Source: Rana temporaria (taxonomy: Eukaryota; Chordata; Amphibia; Anura; Ranidae). Taken from it: a stretch of DNA of 64,000 bases. Made by a program: the position numbers and the translations under genes. The notes beneath the pieces are model-generated. The model saw nothing but the letters and a program-made list of their open reading frames with translations, had not been told where the DNA came from and did not search any database. Location: assembly GCF_905171775.1 (NCBI RefSeq), contig NC_053494.1, forward strand, positions 127,503,824 to 127,567,823, written 5' to 3'. Position 1 is the first letter of the stretch; the number at the start of each line of letters is the position of its first letter. This document shows positions 32,544-43,679 of this stretch, piece by piece.

Positions 32544-33139
32544 ACTTTACTGTAATGTAAACTTCTCTCTGTGTTTGCATAGTTTTATTATTATAAGAAC
32601 ATAAAAACTACAATAGCAATCTAAAAGATGTGCTCCCTGTTCCACACAGTGTCCTTGTAGATTCCAATCAGCAGTGCAACAAAGTACATTTTGTGATTTG
32701 TGATATCAAAATAATTAAAAGTAATATCTTCACATTAATCCACCTCTGTGCATATACAGATATCCTCGTGTCACCGTCACCAGTTGTGCCCTCACCTTAT
32801 AGGCTTAATATCTGCGCCTTAGATCACAAGCAATCCTCTGATTAGCTTTTTTGATTTTTTTCTCCTTCTTATAGCTCAGGTGTCTCACAGTTCTAGGAAT
32901 TATATAGAAGATTAGAAGGTTTTTTTTCAAACAATAGCGATCTTTCCTATGTTCTTAGTGCAGCCAGTTTCATTTGTATGTTGTAATAATTGCCACCTTT
33001 GTAACCCCCATTCTTAACAAGTAATTATTTAGATCTAAAAAACATCTTTAATCCACATCTCCATGATGTTTGTGGCTGTCAATGGCTGTTTAGAATAATT
33101 TACTAGTCTGGGTGTACAGAACATTGGGTCCTTATTTAA

Positions 33140-34429
33140 CCACTTCCATACCAGGTACTTACGCAGCTTCCCGCCCAAGCTAATTTTCAGCTTTCAGCAC
33201 TGTCGCACTTTGAATGGCAATTGCGCGGTCATGCTACACTGTACCCAAACAAAATTGGCGTCCTTTTTTCCCCACAAATAGAGCTTTCTTTTGGTGGTAT
33301 TTGATCACCTCTGCGATTTTTTTTTTTTGCGCAACAACTAAAAAAAGGCTGAAAATTTGGAAAAAAAATTATGTTTTTATTTTTTTCTGTTAATTTTTTT
33401 GTAAATAAGTTTTCTCTTTCAATTACGGGCACTGATATGGCGCCACTAATGGGCACCGATGAGATGGCACTGATGGACATCGATGAGGTAGTACTGACGG
33501 GCACAGATGAGGTGGCACTGATTGGCGGCGCTGGTATGCGACACTGATGGGCACACATAGGCGGCACTGATGGGCACACATAGGCGGCACTGATGGGCAC
33601 ACATAGGCGGCACTGATGGGCACACATAGGCGGCACTGATGGGCACACATAGGCGGCACTGATGGGCACTCATGGGCGGCACTGGGCACTCATAGGCGGC
33701 ACAGATGGGCACTCATGGGCGGCACAGATGGGCACTCATGGGTGGCACAGATGGGCACTGCTAGGTGGGCACTGGGCATGGATGGGCACTGTGGGGTGGC
33801 ACTGATGGACACTGGGGTGGCGCTGATGGACACTGGGGTGGCGCTGATGGACACTGGGGTGGCGCTGATGGACACTGGGGTGGCAGCACTGATTGTTGCC
33901 AGTCAGTGCCCATTTGTGGGCACTGACTGGCATCTTTTTTCTTTATGTTTTATTTTTTATTTTTTTTTTAGACTTTTTTTTTTTTTTAGCTTTTTTATTT
34001 TTTTGCCCACCCTGGTGCTCCAGGGTGGGCACCCTGGTGGTCCAGTGTGGCGATCCGAGGGGGGGCTGCGCTGATAAACAATCAGTGCTAACCCCCCCTG
34101 TCAGGAGAGCCGCCGATCGGCTATCCTCTACTCGCGTCTGTCAGACGCGAGTGAGGAAGAGCCATCGGCGGCTCTTCCTGTTTACATCGTGATCAGCCGT
34201 GGTTGGACACGGCTGATCACGTGGTAAAGAGTCTCCGCCGGAGGCTCTTTACCGAGATCGGAGATGCAGGGTGTCAGACTGACACCCCGCATCACCGATC
34301 GCCGCGATGCGCGCCCCCAACGGGCGCGCGCGGCATGAAATCCTGCAGGACGTTCTAGAACGTCCTGTCAGGATTTCATAACCACTTCCCGGACGTAAAT
34401 CGGCCATAGGCCGGGCGGGAAGTGGTTAA
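33140..34429. mobile_element. TTAA-flanked piggyBac-like MITE, unit B only
   Basis: TTAA at 33136-33139 and 34426-34429. The ends CCACTTCC and GGGAAGTGG are inverted. Unit A has one TTAA at 15586-15589 with identical flanks. The interior holds a minisatellite (33530-33895), T-rich tracts, GC-rich palindromes (34110-34370) and a second internal end-like ACCACTTCCCGG at 34381. Confidence 0.9.
33530..33895. repeat. GGCACTGATGG minisatellite
   Basis: About six 23-base units (CACTGATGGGCACACATAGG+CGG), then decaying variants, then four 21-base units (CTGATGGACACTGGGGTGGCG). The minus-strand Pro/Cys/His-rich open frames are products of the repeat. Confidence 0.9.
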
Positions 34430-34439
34430 AGTGAGCAAA

Positions 34440-34853
34440 TTCCTGTGGCAATATAAACATAGAAACATAGAAACGTGATGTCAGAAAAAGACTGAGTAGC
34501 CAATCAAGTCTGCCTATTTTTTTATTTTATTTTGTCTTTTTGGAGGGAGGGGGTTTATTGTTTTGTTTTTTTTAGATCTATGTTTATCCCTTTTTAAAAA
34601 AATCCATTTACTGTTGACTGTCTCACTACCTCTGCTGGTAGTTTATTCCAAGTATCAACTACTCTTTCAGTAAAATAATACTTTCTAAGATTAGTTTTGA
34701 ACTTCCCTCCAGTTATATTGAGGTCATGTTCCTATGTTCTTGATTTTGGTCTTATATTGAAAAAACTGCCCTCCTGAACTGTATTCACCCCCTCAATGTA
34801 TTTAAAGGTTTCAATCATGTCTTCCCTTTCTTTCTTCCAGACTGTACATATCT
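34440..34853 (-). pseudogene. CR1-like LINE 3' fragment, unit B
   Basis: Paralogue of 15606-16008; the ORF2 C-terminus is further damaged here, so no frame as long as in unit A remains. Confidence 0.7.
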
Positions 34854-34858
34854 AGGGC

Positions 34859-36011
34859 CATATTCTGAGTAAGGATACGATGGAGTATCTCAGGATACTC
34901 CATCGTATCTCTCTTTTTTGGCCTGTGTATCTATGCGACTGATTCTTCTGCCGCGTACACACCATCACTTTATGTGATGAAAAAAAATGACGTTTTTAAA
35001 AACGTCACTTTAATTGACTGTGTGTGGGGGAAAACGTCGTTTTATGTCTTGTAAAAAACGACCCAAAAAAATTGAAGCATGCTTCAATTTTATGTGTCGT
35101 TTTTCAAAAGTGCACTTTTTACTTCACAGAAATTGACCGTGTGTAGCAAAAAACGTCGTTTTCTAAGACGTTTTTTCATCCACGCATGCCCAGAAGCTAC
35201 TTATGAAGCAAGCTTCAATGGTAAAACGTGGTGGAACGTAACCTCACTTTGCAAGAACATTGTGAGAAAACGATGGTGTGTAGGCAACTTCGTCTTTGAA
35301 AATTGAAGTTTCAAAAACGTCATTTTTTACTTCACAGAAAGTGTCTTTTTTTTCATCACATAAAGTGATGGTGTGTATGCGGCATTAGAATCATTTTCGC
35401 ATAGATACACTTAAGATCCGCCATGTGTAAGTCACTTACACTGTCGGATCTTAAGTGTAATTACTCCGCCCGCCGCTAGATGGCGTTTACGTTCAGGTCT
35501 CATTTGTTTATGCAAATGAACCTGATACGCCGTTTTCCCGAACGAATTTGCGTCGCGTAACTGACGCTAACGTCGTTTGCGTAAGCGTAAACTTACCCCT
35601 GCTATATGAGGGGTAAGTTTACGCAAGTCCCACGTAGGCCATGTTAAGTATGGCGTCGGGTCCGCGTCGTGTTTTTCCGTCGGCTACGTTGTTTCCCTAA
35701 GTCGTTCTTGAATACGACTTTACGCCAATGATGCACACGTCGGCGTCATTGACGTTTTACGCCGAGAACTGGAGCATGCGCACTGGGCTATTTTAAGCCC
35801 GGCGCATGCGCAGTTCGTTAGAATCGGGGGCGCTTAATTTAAATAGAAGCCGCCCCCTTGGAGATACGCGGGGCTACGCCGGGCCATTTACACTCCGCCG
35901 CCCCAAACTACGGAGCAAGTGTTTGGGGAATACAGCACTTGCTCCTGTAGGTTGGGGTGGCGGAGTGTAAATGGCTTACGCGCCGCCCTAGGGAAATCTA
36001 GGAGAATATGG
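34859..36011. repeat. Multi-hairpin MITE, opposite orientation, at unit B/C junction
   Basis: The ends GGGCCATATTCT and AGAATATGGCCC are inverted. The internal order of palindromes (GATACG block, CTATGCGACTGATTC, then AAGATCCG/CGGATCTTAAG) matches the reverse complement of the element at 16011-16724, which occupies the same host position. A second MITE (34949-35384) is nested in its central palindrome. Confidence 0.7.
34949..35384. repeat. Nested TIR MITE (TGCCGCGTACACACCATCAC)
   Basis: Ends TGCCGCGTACACACCATCAC and GTGATGGTGTGTATGCGGCA, extended by the CATCACATAAAGTGATG palindromic subterminal. It splits GATTCT/AGAATC of the host MITE. The 75-codon open frame inside is not a gene. Confidence 0.8.
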
Positions 36012-36486
36012 CCCTAAGTTCCTAAAGTCGCTCTCAATATTTTTTATGAGTGAACCCCATTTACAACCAGCATAAGTGATTTGTTCACTACCTACTGGTT
36101 TATGTGTGTTTCAAAAGGTCTAAAGTACATTTACATTTCTGTTCTGGGAAATCTCCTGGCAAGTTTAGTGTTGGGAGACTGTAAAAAAGACCTTATCAAC
36201 GTATTAAAAAAAAAAAAAATTACCCCCAAAAGACAGGACAGAATAGACTGCTGCTCTCAAATCAATCACTAGCTAAAATAAAAACAAAAATCCCCCAAGA
36301 AGACAGCTAAGGTGGTGAGTACCCATAGAGCTAACATTCAAATGTTAACACATAGTAGTCCTAACAAGGACTTTCAGCTTAAATGATAGTTAAATCATAG
36401 TTTGCTACCTTACCTAATCTCTTCCAATGCTCTCTGTCAGCTCTTCCTCTGCTCTCCCTACAGCAGCTTCTAATAAAATTACACTA

Positions 36487-36941
36487 TGGGGTTTATTTAC
36501 TACAGCGCGAATTTGCGAATACATTTTCGCAAAATGGCCAAAAACGTGTACATTAGCACAAAAATGGTATTCACTATAGCTCCCGGGAGAAAAAAATCGA
36601 ATTTACTAATTTACTATAGGTCACAGACAACAGAGACTGTCTAAATCAGTAATCATGCTCGAAAAACATTGGAATTGCACATGGAAACAATGTTTAGAGC
36701 ATGATATGATAGCCTAAATGATACTTAAATATGTGGTATATTGTTTGAAGATAATCTGTGTTTAAACTGCTGAAAAAATTACGTATAAATTGAAATATCA
36801 GTAAAAGTTTGAGAAGAGATAAATTCCCCCTCTTTCTACGACTATGTACCAGCACAAGTGCGCATGCTCAGTTATGCAAAATAGTCACAATTTAACTCCC
36901 ATTCCGTTTTTCCGGGGGGCGCTATAGTAAATTCCCAAATT
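36487..36941. repeat. TTTACTATAGCGC element, unit C
   Basis: Paralogue of 1489-1936 without nested insertion. Confidence 0.5.
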
Positions 36942-37737
36942 CGCACTTGGCAAACATGCGTTTGCGAATGTGAAAATGAGCGTTATATAGCCAAATGCAA
37001 GTTTCAACCATTGTACATAATTGTACAGTTGTTACTTCTACAAGAAAATACATTTTAATTTTGAGATGAACTGTTTATTTCTATAAAATAAATTGTGCTT
37101 GCTGGGTTTTTGTGTTGCTTCTTCTTCTTCATGGTTTTATTTTTTTAAGAATTTTAGTAATTTGTAATGTTTTCATGTTTTGTTAAAATATATTTTTCAC
37201 AAAAATCAAATCAGAAACTCCCACAGGTGTCTTCACAAACCACAAACAATACCATTGCTGATGCAAGTTTTAAATGAGTCACCATTTTGTGTGTTGTTTA
37301 GTATTTCCAAATGATCATAATTGTCCCCCACACAATGTGATATGTGTACCAACATCAGAAATCAAAATGTAATTCCCAAAATTCAGAAGGTAACATCACT
37401 ATTTTACACTCACACACCAAGAACCACCATATATCACAAACTAAATCAAGAAGCATAACTCCTGACTAGTGTCATTCCACCACCTATATGTATATTTCCA
37501 AATAAATGCAGTATTTGTGTATTTATGTGTAGGAGGGTTCCACCACCATTGCAAATCATGCCATATGTTTACCATGGGCAAAGATGATAATCAGCCTTAA
37601 AAATTCCCCACCAGCACTAATTGCAGCCTCTTACCAAGCAAAAAGCAACACAATTAGAGATGGTTGTATAAGCAGCCTGCAGCATGCTGATGCAGAGGAA
37701 GACCAAAGGCATTTGTTGCCATAGCAAGACAAAATGA

Positions 37738-37905
37738 ATGTGTCACAAGATAAAAAAGATTCAGATGGGCCTGAGGATGAAGATTAGAGAGGCTAAGGAG
37801 AAATATAGAAAAACATTGGAGTGGAAACTCCAGCAAAACAAAGTGAGAATGGTCTTGAGTGACAGAAGAAGTATAGGCCATTACAGATGGAGGGACCAAG
37901 GGAAA
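37738..37905 (+). pseudogene. LINE ORF2 relic, unit C
   Basis: Best-preserved copy: MGLRMKIREAKEKYRKTLEW continues KLQQNKVRMVLSDRRSIGHY in one frame. Confidence 0.5.
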
Positions 37906-38155
37906 TGTGGAGAGGGCAAAATAACTGAACCATTTTTTAATAGGTTTGATTTGGAGACCCTGGCATGTTTAATGCAGTATATTGCAGTGCATAAGTGCAG
38001 TTGTTCTGCAGTATAATGTAGTGTATCAGTGAAGTGTGTCTGTGTAGTGAGTGCTCAGGTTAAAGTGCACCAAACACCACTTTCCATTGATTCAAGTGCA
38101 TCCACGTACATATTTCCACATCTTTATTAGATTTGGTTAATGAGCACCCCCCATC

Positions 38156-38413
38156 ATGTCTGGGAGGCCAACAAGGGTCCAGCAGCGTATGTGTCCATGC
38201 AGGGCATAATTTTCTCTGTTTAGTGATATTGCCTGTGCTATCCAGCCATAGCATGCAGAGGAGATCCTCTGTCACCCAAGCAGAGGTTAGTGTGCAGTCC
38301 ACTGCAGCTGCCAGAGTGACTAAATCTGCCTCCTTGTCCACATCTATTCCTGCCATAGCCCCAGACTCCCATGGAGGAGTCAGATGAGTTATTTGAACAC
38401 AGCATCAGTCACT
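38156..38413 (+). pseudogene. hAT transposase relic, unit C, cut by PLE array
   Basis: The N-terminal part only (from MSGRPTRR to about DELFEHSISHL), interrupted at CACTTG by the array. Confidence 0.6.
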
Positions 38414-40461
38414 TGTAAAACAGAGAGTGTAATGGCGCTTGCCAAAGGGAAACTATAATAAGATAAAATATATTACACACACAACAACGTATAAAAACGT
38501 ATAAGTAATGATCAGTAGTGTTCAATCAAACTGTGTTCCACTCCTAATTTCCTTGAAGACCCTTCATGACATCCATAATTCAGGTGTAAAGGGTAGGAGT
38601 AGTGGATATAATCGATAGAATGGATTTACAATGATACTATGGAGATCATTGATTACAGTGAATATACCAATATAATGTAAACAAAGGTTTCCAGTGTTAC
38701 CACCACAATAAAGTGCTCAAGTGTTAACGTGAATACAAAAACCCCAATTGGGAAGTATTTTGTATATCAATAGTTGTAGCAGATAAACCAATGTGCACAA
38801 AGATAAAAAGTGCAAAGTGAATAAATATTGATATAAATAGATTCCATAAAAAATATATAAATAAAATTATATATATGGAAAAATATATATGAAAAAAAAT
38901 ATATATATAACAAGTCCAGTTGATATAGTGTTCAAGTTGACTTCCAAAATTTCATAAAAAAAAAATGTTCAAACGTTGTGTTTCCAAACGTGCAGATAAA
39001 TGAAAAAATTAAATACAGTGAAAAAGAATAAAGATATTCAAAGTGCATAAATTTCAAAAGTTTTCCCAGCAGTGAAAAAGTTGTTCAAACCAATGCTCCA
39101 ATTCACCACACAATCCTCCAGGGTGACTGTGCAGATAGGACAGATAATGCTAGCCTCTCACCTCAATTGAGATCATACAAGCCTGTTGGATAGGGGATGA
39201 CACCCAGCAGCACACACTCTGCATACAGGACGGCTCAGATGACTCCGGTCCTCCACCTCCAAATTCCTCCAGACACTCTCAAGGGAAGCAAAAAGCGGGC
39301 TCCATAGTGCAGTAAATCATTGGTGATTTTAATAAAAATATAATAACACTCACAATTATAACGGCTGTGAACAGCATGCAGGTAACTCCACAGTATTATT
39401 TACAGATGGTCAGCAGATCTCCGCTCTCGGCCGCGAGCGGAGATGACGTCACCAACGACACTCCTCCTTCACCTGACGCGTTGCGTAGCAGAACAACGCT
39501 ACTTAATCATAGGTATGGAAGTGCCGTGGGTGAGCGGTGACTTTTATACAGCTGCGGAGGCGCGCTTCTCAGCGCCTTTAAAAAAAACACACAATACATC
39601 GGCATAATGGCCTGAGCCTAATCCAAAGTGTTGTAACATCCATTTAAAAAAATATTATTATTGAAATAACAATTATAAATAAAAAATCTATGTGATCTCC
39701 CTCTAGTGGATAAAAGACATAAATTGTTCATCCTCAAAGGATATTCAAATGAACTATCCGATGCTTAGGGCTCCCTCAAGTGGTTAGTGGGAAAAGAGCA
39801 AGGAAAAAATACATGAGGGTAAGGCACTTCATTCATTATTGACCAGTGTCAAAAATTCCTCTAATTCCAATTATAAAAAGCTCCTTGCACATGTGGCCCT
39901 TATCCATGATGGATTAATCTAAGCAAAATGGTAAATAATGAACAGGGGACATGATAATAATAGTAACGACCGAAAAAACATTCTTAATAATGGGAGAATT
40001 AAAATAGAATTAATAATGACGCACAACTCCAATAATAATTAAAAGCACGAATAAAATCTTGATATCTAAAAATTGGAAATAAAACAGTTAAGATCAAATT
40101 CTATGTTATGGCCATTGGGGGATAAAGTGCATAATTCATGAATCCAGCGGGATTCAGCCTGGCTAATTTTCTGCACCCTATTGTCCCCCCTCCAGTGGGG
40201 TTTGTATTTTTCAATACCCCATATTTTCAACGAAGAGGGATCTTTATTGTGATAACGCTCATAGTGGCGGGATAAACTATGCTTTGGGAATCCGTTTAAT
40301 ATATTTTGTGTATGTTCCCGTAGTCTTTTCCATAGGGGTCTTTTTGTTCTTCCCACATATTGGATTTGGCATGGGCACTCTAGAAGGTACACCACTCCTT
40401 CAGTTCTACAGGAAATGAAGTCTTTAATCTTGTATTCTTTCCCTGTGAAACTTGATTTGAA
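38414..40461 (-). mobile_element. Inverted partial PLE copy at array start
   Basis: Reverse complement of 42689-44740 apart from a 4-base difference in a T-run. On the minus strand it encodes the last 109 residues of ORF2 (40395-40066), which is the GIY-YIG domain, followed by the inter-ORF region. Its outer end equals the pseudo-LTR end TGTTTTACA. The inner junction with the direct copy shares the 3-base microhomology GAA (40459-40461). Confidence 0.95.
39471..39514 (-). ncRNA. Hammerhead-like fold, inverted copy
   Basis: Exact reverse complement of 43636-43679 within the inverted partial copy. Confidence 0.5.
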
Positions 40462-40799
40462 CCCCGAGACATCAGGATACCACTAGGACTTTTAACCAGT
40501 ACGGTCCACATGGAAGAGATTTTAGAAATGGCTCACCGAGACATTTTTTAGAACAGAGACGTCAAGAATCCCCGAGGCGTTATCAAGAATATGGGGTACA
40601 GAGGCCGAGGCATCTAAGCCCAGAATACAGACCATTGGAAATGAAGAATCATGGCCCGAAGTATCAGGATCCACAATGGAATCGGGACAAGAACAGGAGG
40701 AGAACAAGATCACCAGGACGGTTCCAAGACAATCGGTCTGGAAGAAACGAAGACCGAGGAGAGGGTGCAGGGCGGGAAGCAAGAAACAGAAGAAAATGA
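40462..40799 (+). pseudogene. PLE copy 1 ORF1, C-terminal remnant
   Basis: Equivalent to 45844-46181: the last ~112 codons of ORF1, without a start. Truncation at the inversion junction removed the promoter-proximal part of this copy. Confidence 0.9.
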
Positions 40800-43084
40800 G
40801 AATAGTAGGAGAAGGGGTCATCAATATCAGTGGAGTAGAACTTACTAAGCAGGAACTTAAGGTATTGGATAAAGGACTAAAATTCGCACCAAAGAAAAAT
40901 TTCAATAAATTTGATGCTTATGTAGATATCAACAAGTTTGCCAGAAGCCTACACATAAAAAAGTACATGTTGAATAAACCAGGGGAAGTTTGTACGAGAA
41001 ATATCACTACAACAAATGATGTACTACACAGCAACTTGAGAAATAAATCGGTCTTCAATCCGCCAGTGAGTAACGAAGGTCACATTGAAGCCTTTAGGAG
41101 ATTGGTCCTAAAAGATCTACATGATTTAAAGATAAAGAAGATGTATGATCCAGGAGATATAAAGAATGGAATCCGGAAATTAGAAGAAAGAAAGGATGTG
41201 GTGGTAAGACAAGCTGATAAGGGGGGGGCCATCGTTATTCAATCTAAAGTAGCGTATCAAAAAGAAATTGAACGACAGTTAAACGATGGCACCACCTACC
41301 TCAAACTCCCGGGTAACCCCATAGTCCGGTATAAAGATGATTTGGCCAGCTTGGTAAAAAGAGGAATTAGTAAAGGATTATTAACCAAAAAAGAAGGCAA
41401 ATATCTACAACCAGTGGGGTGTAGGATTCCAGTCATATACACCCTACCAAAAGTTCACAAATCTAGGGAAAATCCTCCAGGAAGACCGATCGTCAACGGA
41501 ATTAATTCCGTAGGAGCTAGAATTGGAGAATACATTGACTGGTTCCTCCAACCTCTAGTGAAGAAGACCGAGTCATATTTACGCGATACAAAACATTTGA
41601 TACAACTGTTGGACACTCTTGTATTGGAAGGTGACTCGTTTTATATGGCCACTGCCGACGTCTCATCCCTATACACCATCATAGACCATAAGGAAGCTGT
41701 ACGGGCAACTAGTTGGGGACTAAATGGTCTGAGTGACCTCAAAGATACACAAAAGAGGTTCATTACACACTGCTTGGAATATAGCTTAGACCACAATTAT
41801 TTTTGGTACCAAAATGATTATTTTAAACAAATATGTGGTATTGCCATGGGTGCCAAGTACGCACCCAGTGTGGCAAATTTGTATATGGCAGAGTGGGAGG
41901 AAGAGGTCCTATACAATAGAAAACCCAAAGAACTACTCCTATACAAACGTTTTATTGACGATATTTTAATCATTTGGTCTGGAGACAGGGAAAAGTTGGT
42001 AGATTTTGGCTTTTATCTTAATACTAATGACAAAAATATTGTACTCTCCTGGGAAATCAGTGAAGAAAAGATTAATTTCCTAGATTTAGAAATCATGAAA
42101 GAAGGAACAAAATTAATAACGCAGACCCATTTTAAAACCGTTGATCGAAACAGCTATCTACCTCTAGATAGCTGCCACCATTCGCCCTGGTTGGAAAACA
42201 TACCAAAAGGGCAGCTTTTAAGATTGAGGAGAAACTGCACCAAAGATGATACTTTTTTAAAACAGGCTGATTTTATTGGGAAAAGGTTTGTAGAGAAAGG
42301 TTACCAACAGGACTTTATTAACAAAAAAATACAAGATGTGATGGCGTTGGATCGGAATTCTCTCATCCAGGACTCTACCAGAACCAATACCTTTGCCGGA
42401 GGGGTACCCCTAATAATGAACTATAGTGTCCAACATAAGCAGGTAGAGACCATTTGCAGGAAGTATTGGCACATTGTGAAGGGGGATCGCCATCTAACAA
42501 CTATACTCCCTGAGAGACCTCTATTCACCTATAGGAGGGCCCCAACCTTAAGAGATCTGATTGCAAAGAATGTTTTGGACCCCCCTGAAAAGAAAAGTTT
42601 TTCATTTTTTAATGAAAAAGGTTTTTATCCTTGCAAAACTTGCTTCACTTGTAAACGCACTAAAGAAAGTAAAAAGAAAAAAGAAAAATTCAAATCAAGT
42701 TTCACAGGGAAAGAATACAAGATTAAAGACTTCATTTCCTGTAGAACTGAAGGAGTGGTGTACCTTCTAGAGTGCCCATGCCAAATCCAATATGTGGGAA
42801 GAACAAAAAGACCCCTATGGAAAAGACTACGGGAACATACACAAAATATATTAAACGGATTCCCAAAGCATAGTTTATCCCGCCACTATGAGCGTTATCA
42901 CAATAAAGATCCCTCTTCGTTGAAAATATGGGGTATTGAAAAATACAAACCCCACTGGAGGGGGGACAATAGGGTGCAGAAAATTAGCCAGGCTGAATCC
43001 CGCTGGATTCATGAATTATGCACTTTATCCCCCAATGGCCATAACATAGAATTTGATCTTAACTGTTTTATTTCCAATTTTTAG
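40796..43084 (+). CDS. PLE copy 1 ORF2: reverse transcriptase with GIY-YIG endonuclease
   Basis: A 762-residue polyprotein for target-primed reverse transcription. Start chosen at the ATG overlapping the ORF1 stop (ATGA, 40796-40799); an in-frame ATG 40 codons upstream lies inside ORF1. RT motifs in order: PKVHKSRENPPGRPIVNG (fingers), ADVSSLYTIID (motif A, Asp288), GIAMGAKYAPSVANLYMAEW (motif B), RFIDDILIIWS (motif C, Asp388-Asp389) and INFLDLEI. A CxxCxxC linker (YPCKTCFTCK, Cys613/616/619) precedes the GIY-YIG domain VVYLLECPCQIQYVGRTKR with RLREH. These features define an endonuclease-bearing PLE. The frame is intact, but the copy lacks its own 5' region. Confidence 0.95.
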   Translation: MRIVGEGVINISGVELTKQELKVLDKGLKFAPKKNFNKFDAYVDINKFARSLHIKKYMLNKPGEVCTRNITTTNDVLHSNLRNKSVFNPPVSNEGHIEAFRRLVLKDLHDLKIKKMYDPGDIKNGIRKLEERKDVVVRQADKGGAIVIQSKVAYQKEIERQLNDGTTYLKLPGNPIVRYKDDLASLVKRGISKGLLTKKEGKYLQPVGCRIPVIYTLPKVHKSRENPPGRPIVNGINSVGARIGEYIDWFLQPLVKKTESYLRDTKHLIQLLDTLVLEGDSFYMATADVSSLYTIIDHKEAVRATSWGLNGLSDLKDTQKRFITHCLEYSLDHNYFWYQNDYFKQICGIAMGAKYAPSVANLYMAEWEEEVLYNRKPKELLLYKRFIDDILIIWSGDREKLVDFGFYLNTNDKNIVLSWEISEEKINFLDLEIMKEGTKLITQTHFKTVDRNSYLPLDSCHHSPWLENIPKGQLLRLRRNCTKDDTFLKQADFIGKRFVEKGYQQDFINKKIQDVMALDRNSLIQDSTRTNTFAGGVPLIMNYSVQHKQVETICRKYWHIVKGDRHLTTILPERPLFTYRRAPTLRDLIAKNVLDPPEKKSFSFFNEKGFYPCKTCFTCKRTKESKKKKEKFKSSFTGKEYKIKDFISCRTEGVVYLLECPCQIQYVGRTKRPLWKRLREHTQNILNGFPKHSLSRHYERYHNKDPSSLKIWGIEKYKPHWRGDNRVQKISQAESRWIHELCTLSPNGHNIEFDLNCFISNF

Positions 43085-43601
43085 ATATCAAGATTTTATT
43101 CGTGCTTTTAATTATTATTGGAGTTGTGCGTCATTATTAATTCTATTTTAATTCTCCCATTATTAAGAATGTTTTTTCGGTCGTTACTATTATTATCATG
43201 TCCCCTGTTCATTATTTACCATTTTGCTTAGATTAATCCATCATGGATAAGGGCCACATGTGCAAGGAGCTTTTTATAATTGGAATTAGAGGAATTTTTG
43301 ACACTGGTCAATAATGAATGAAGTGCCTTACCCTCATGTATTTTTTCCTTGCTCTTTTCCCACTAACCACTTGAGGGAGCCCTAAGCATCGGATAGTTCA
43401 TTTGAATATCCTTTGAGGATGAACAATTTATGTCTTTTATCCACTAGAGGGAGATCACATAGATTTTTTATTTATAATTGTTATTTCAATAATAATATTT
43501 TTTTAAATGGATGTTACAACACTTTGGATTAGGCTCAGGCCATTATGCCGATGTATTGTGTGTTTTTTTTAAAGGCGCTGAGAAGCGCGCCTCCGCAGCT
43601 G

Positions 43602-43608
43602 TATAAAA
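43602..43608 (+). promoter_or_regulatory. PLE TATA box (copy 2 transcription)
   Basis: GTATAAAAG in a GC-rich context about 34 bases upstream of the hammerhead-like fold, which would place the transcript start at or just before that fold. Equivalents at 48985, 54365 and 59745. Confidence 0.55.
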
Positions 43609-43635
43609 GTCACCGCTCACCCACGGCACTTCCAT

Positions 43636-43679
43636 ACCTATGATTAAGTAGCGTTGTTCTGCTACGCAACGCGTCAGGT
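43636..43679 (+). ncRNA. Hammerhead-ribozyme-like fold in PLE pseudo-LTR
   Basis: Stem I is ACCT/AGGT (43636-43639, 43676-43679). The first core strand is ATGATTAA (43640-43647). Stem II is GTAGC/GCTAC (43648-43652, 43661-43665). The second core strand GCAA leads into the palindrome ACGCGT (43669-43674) ending at the GTC triplet. The layout equals the minimal PLE hammerhead (CUGAUGA, stem II, GAAACGCGUC). The core differs at C3 (A), G8 (U) and A13 (C), which should abolish classical catalysis. Compensated stems argue that the fold is real; activity is doubtful. Confidence 0.55.

Larger units (their letters stand above)
16728..36012. repeat. Segmental duplication unit B (19.3 kb)
   Basis: Collinear with unit A. 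Extra length comes from unit-specific insertions: a MITE (17504-17803), a hAT MITE with 8-bp TSD (24713-25938), a TTAA element (33140-34429) and a fuller DIRS copy (26014-31397). It lacks the Penelope-like fragment and the crystallin-intron element of unit A. Confidence 0.9.
36013..38413. repeat. Segmental duplication unit C (5' part)
   Basis: Collinear with the first 2.4 kb of units A and B up to CAGCATCAGTCACTTG, where the PLE array begins. The rest of the unit is presumably on the far side of the array. Small unit-specific indels (37600-37640; 38175) show it is a separate copy. Confidence 0.85.

Noticed and set aside
33229..33933. Minus-strand Cys/Pro/His-rich repeat proteins and the regular spacing suggesting a CRISPR-like array
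   Set aside because: Contiguous minisatellite units without unique spacers, inside a TTAA element of a vertebrate genome.
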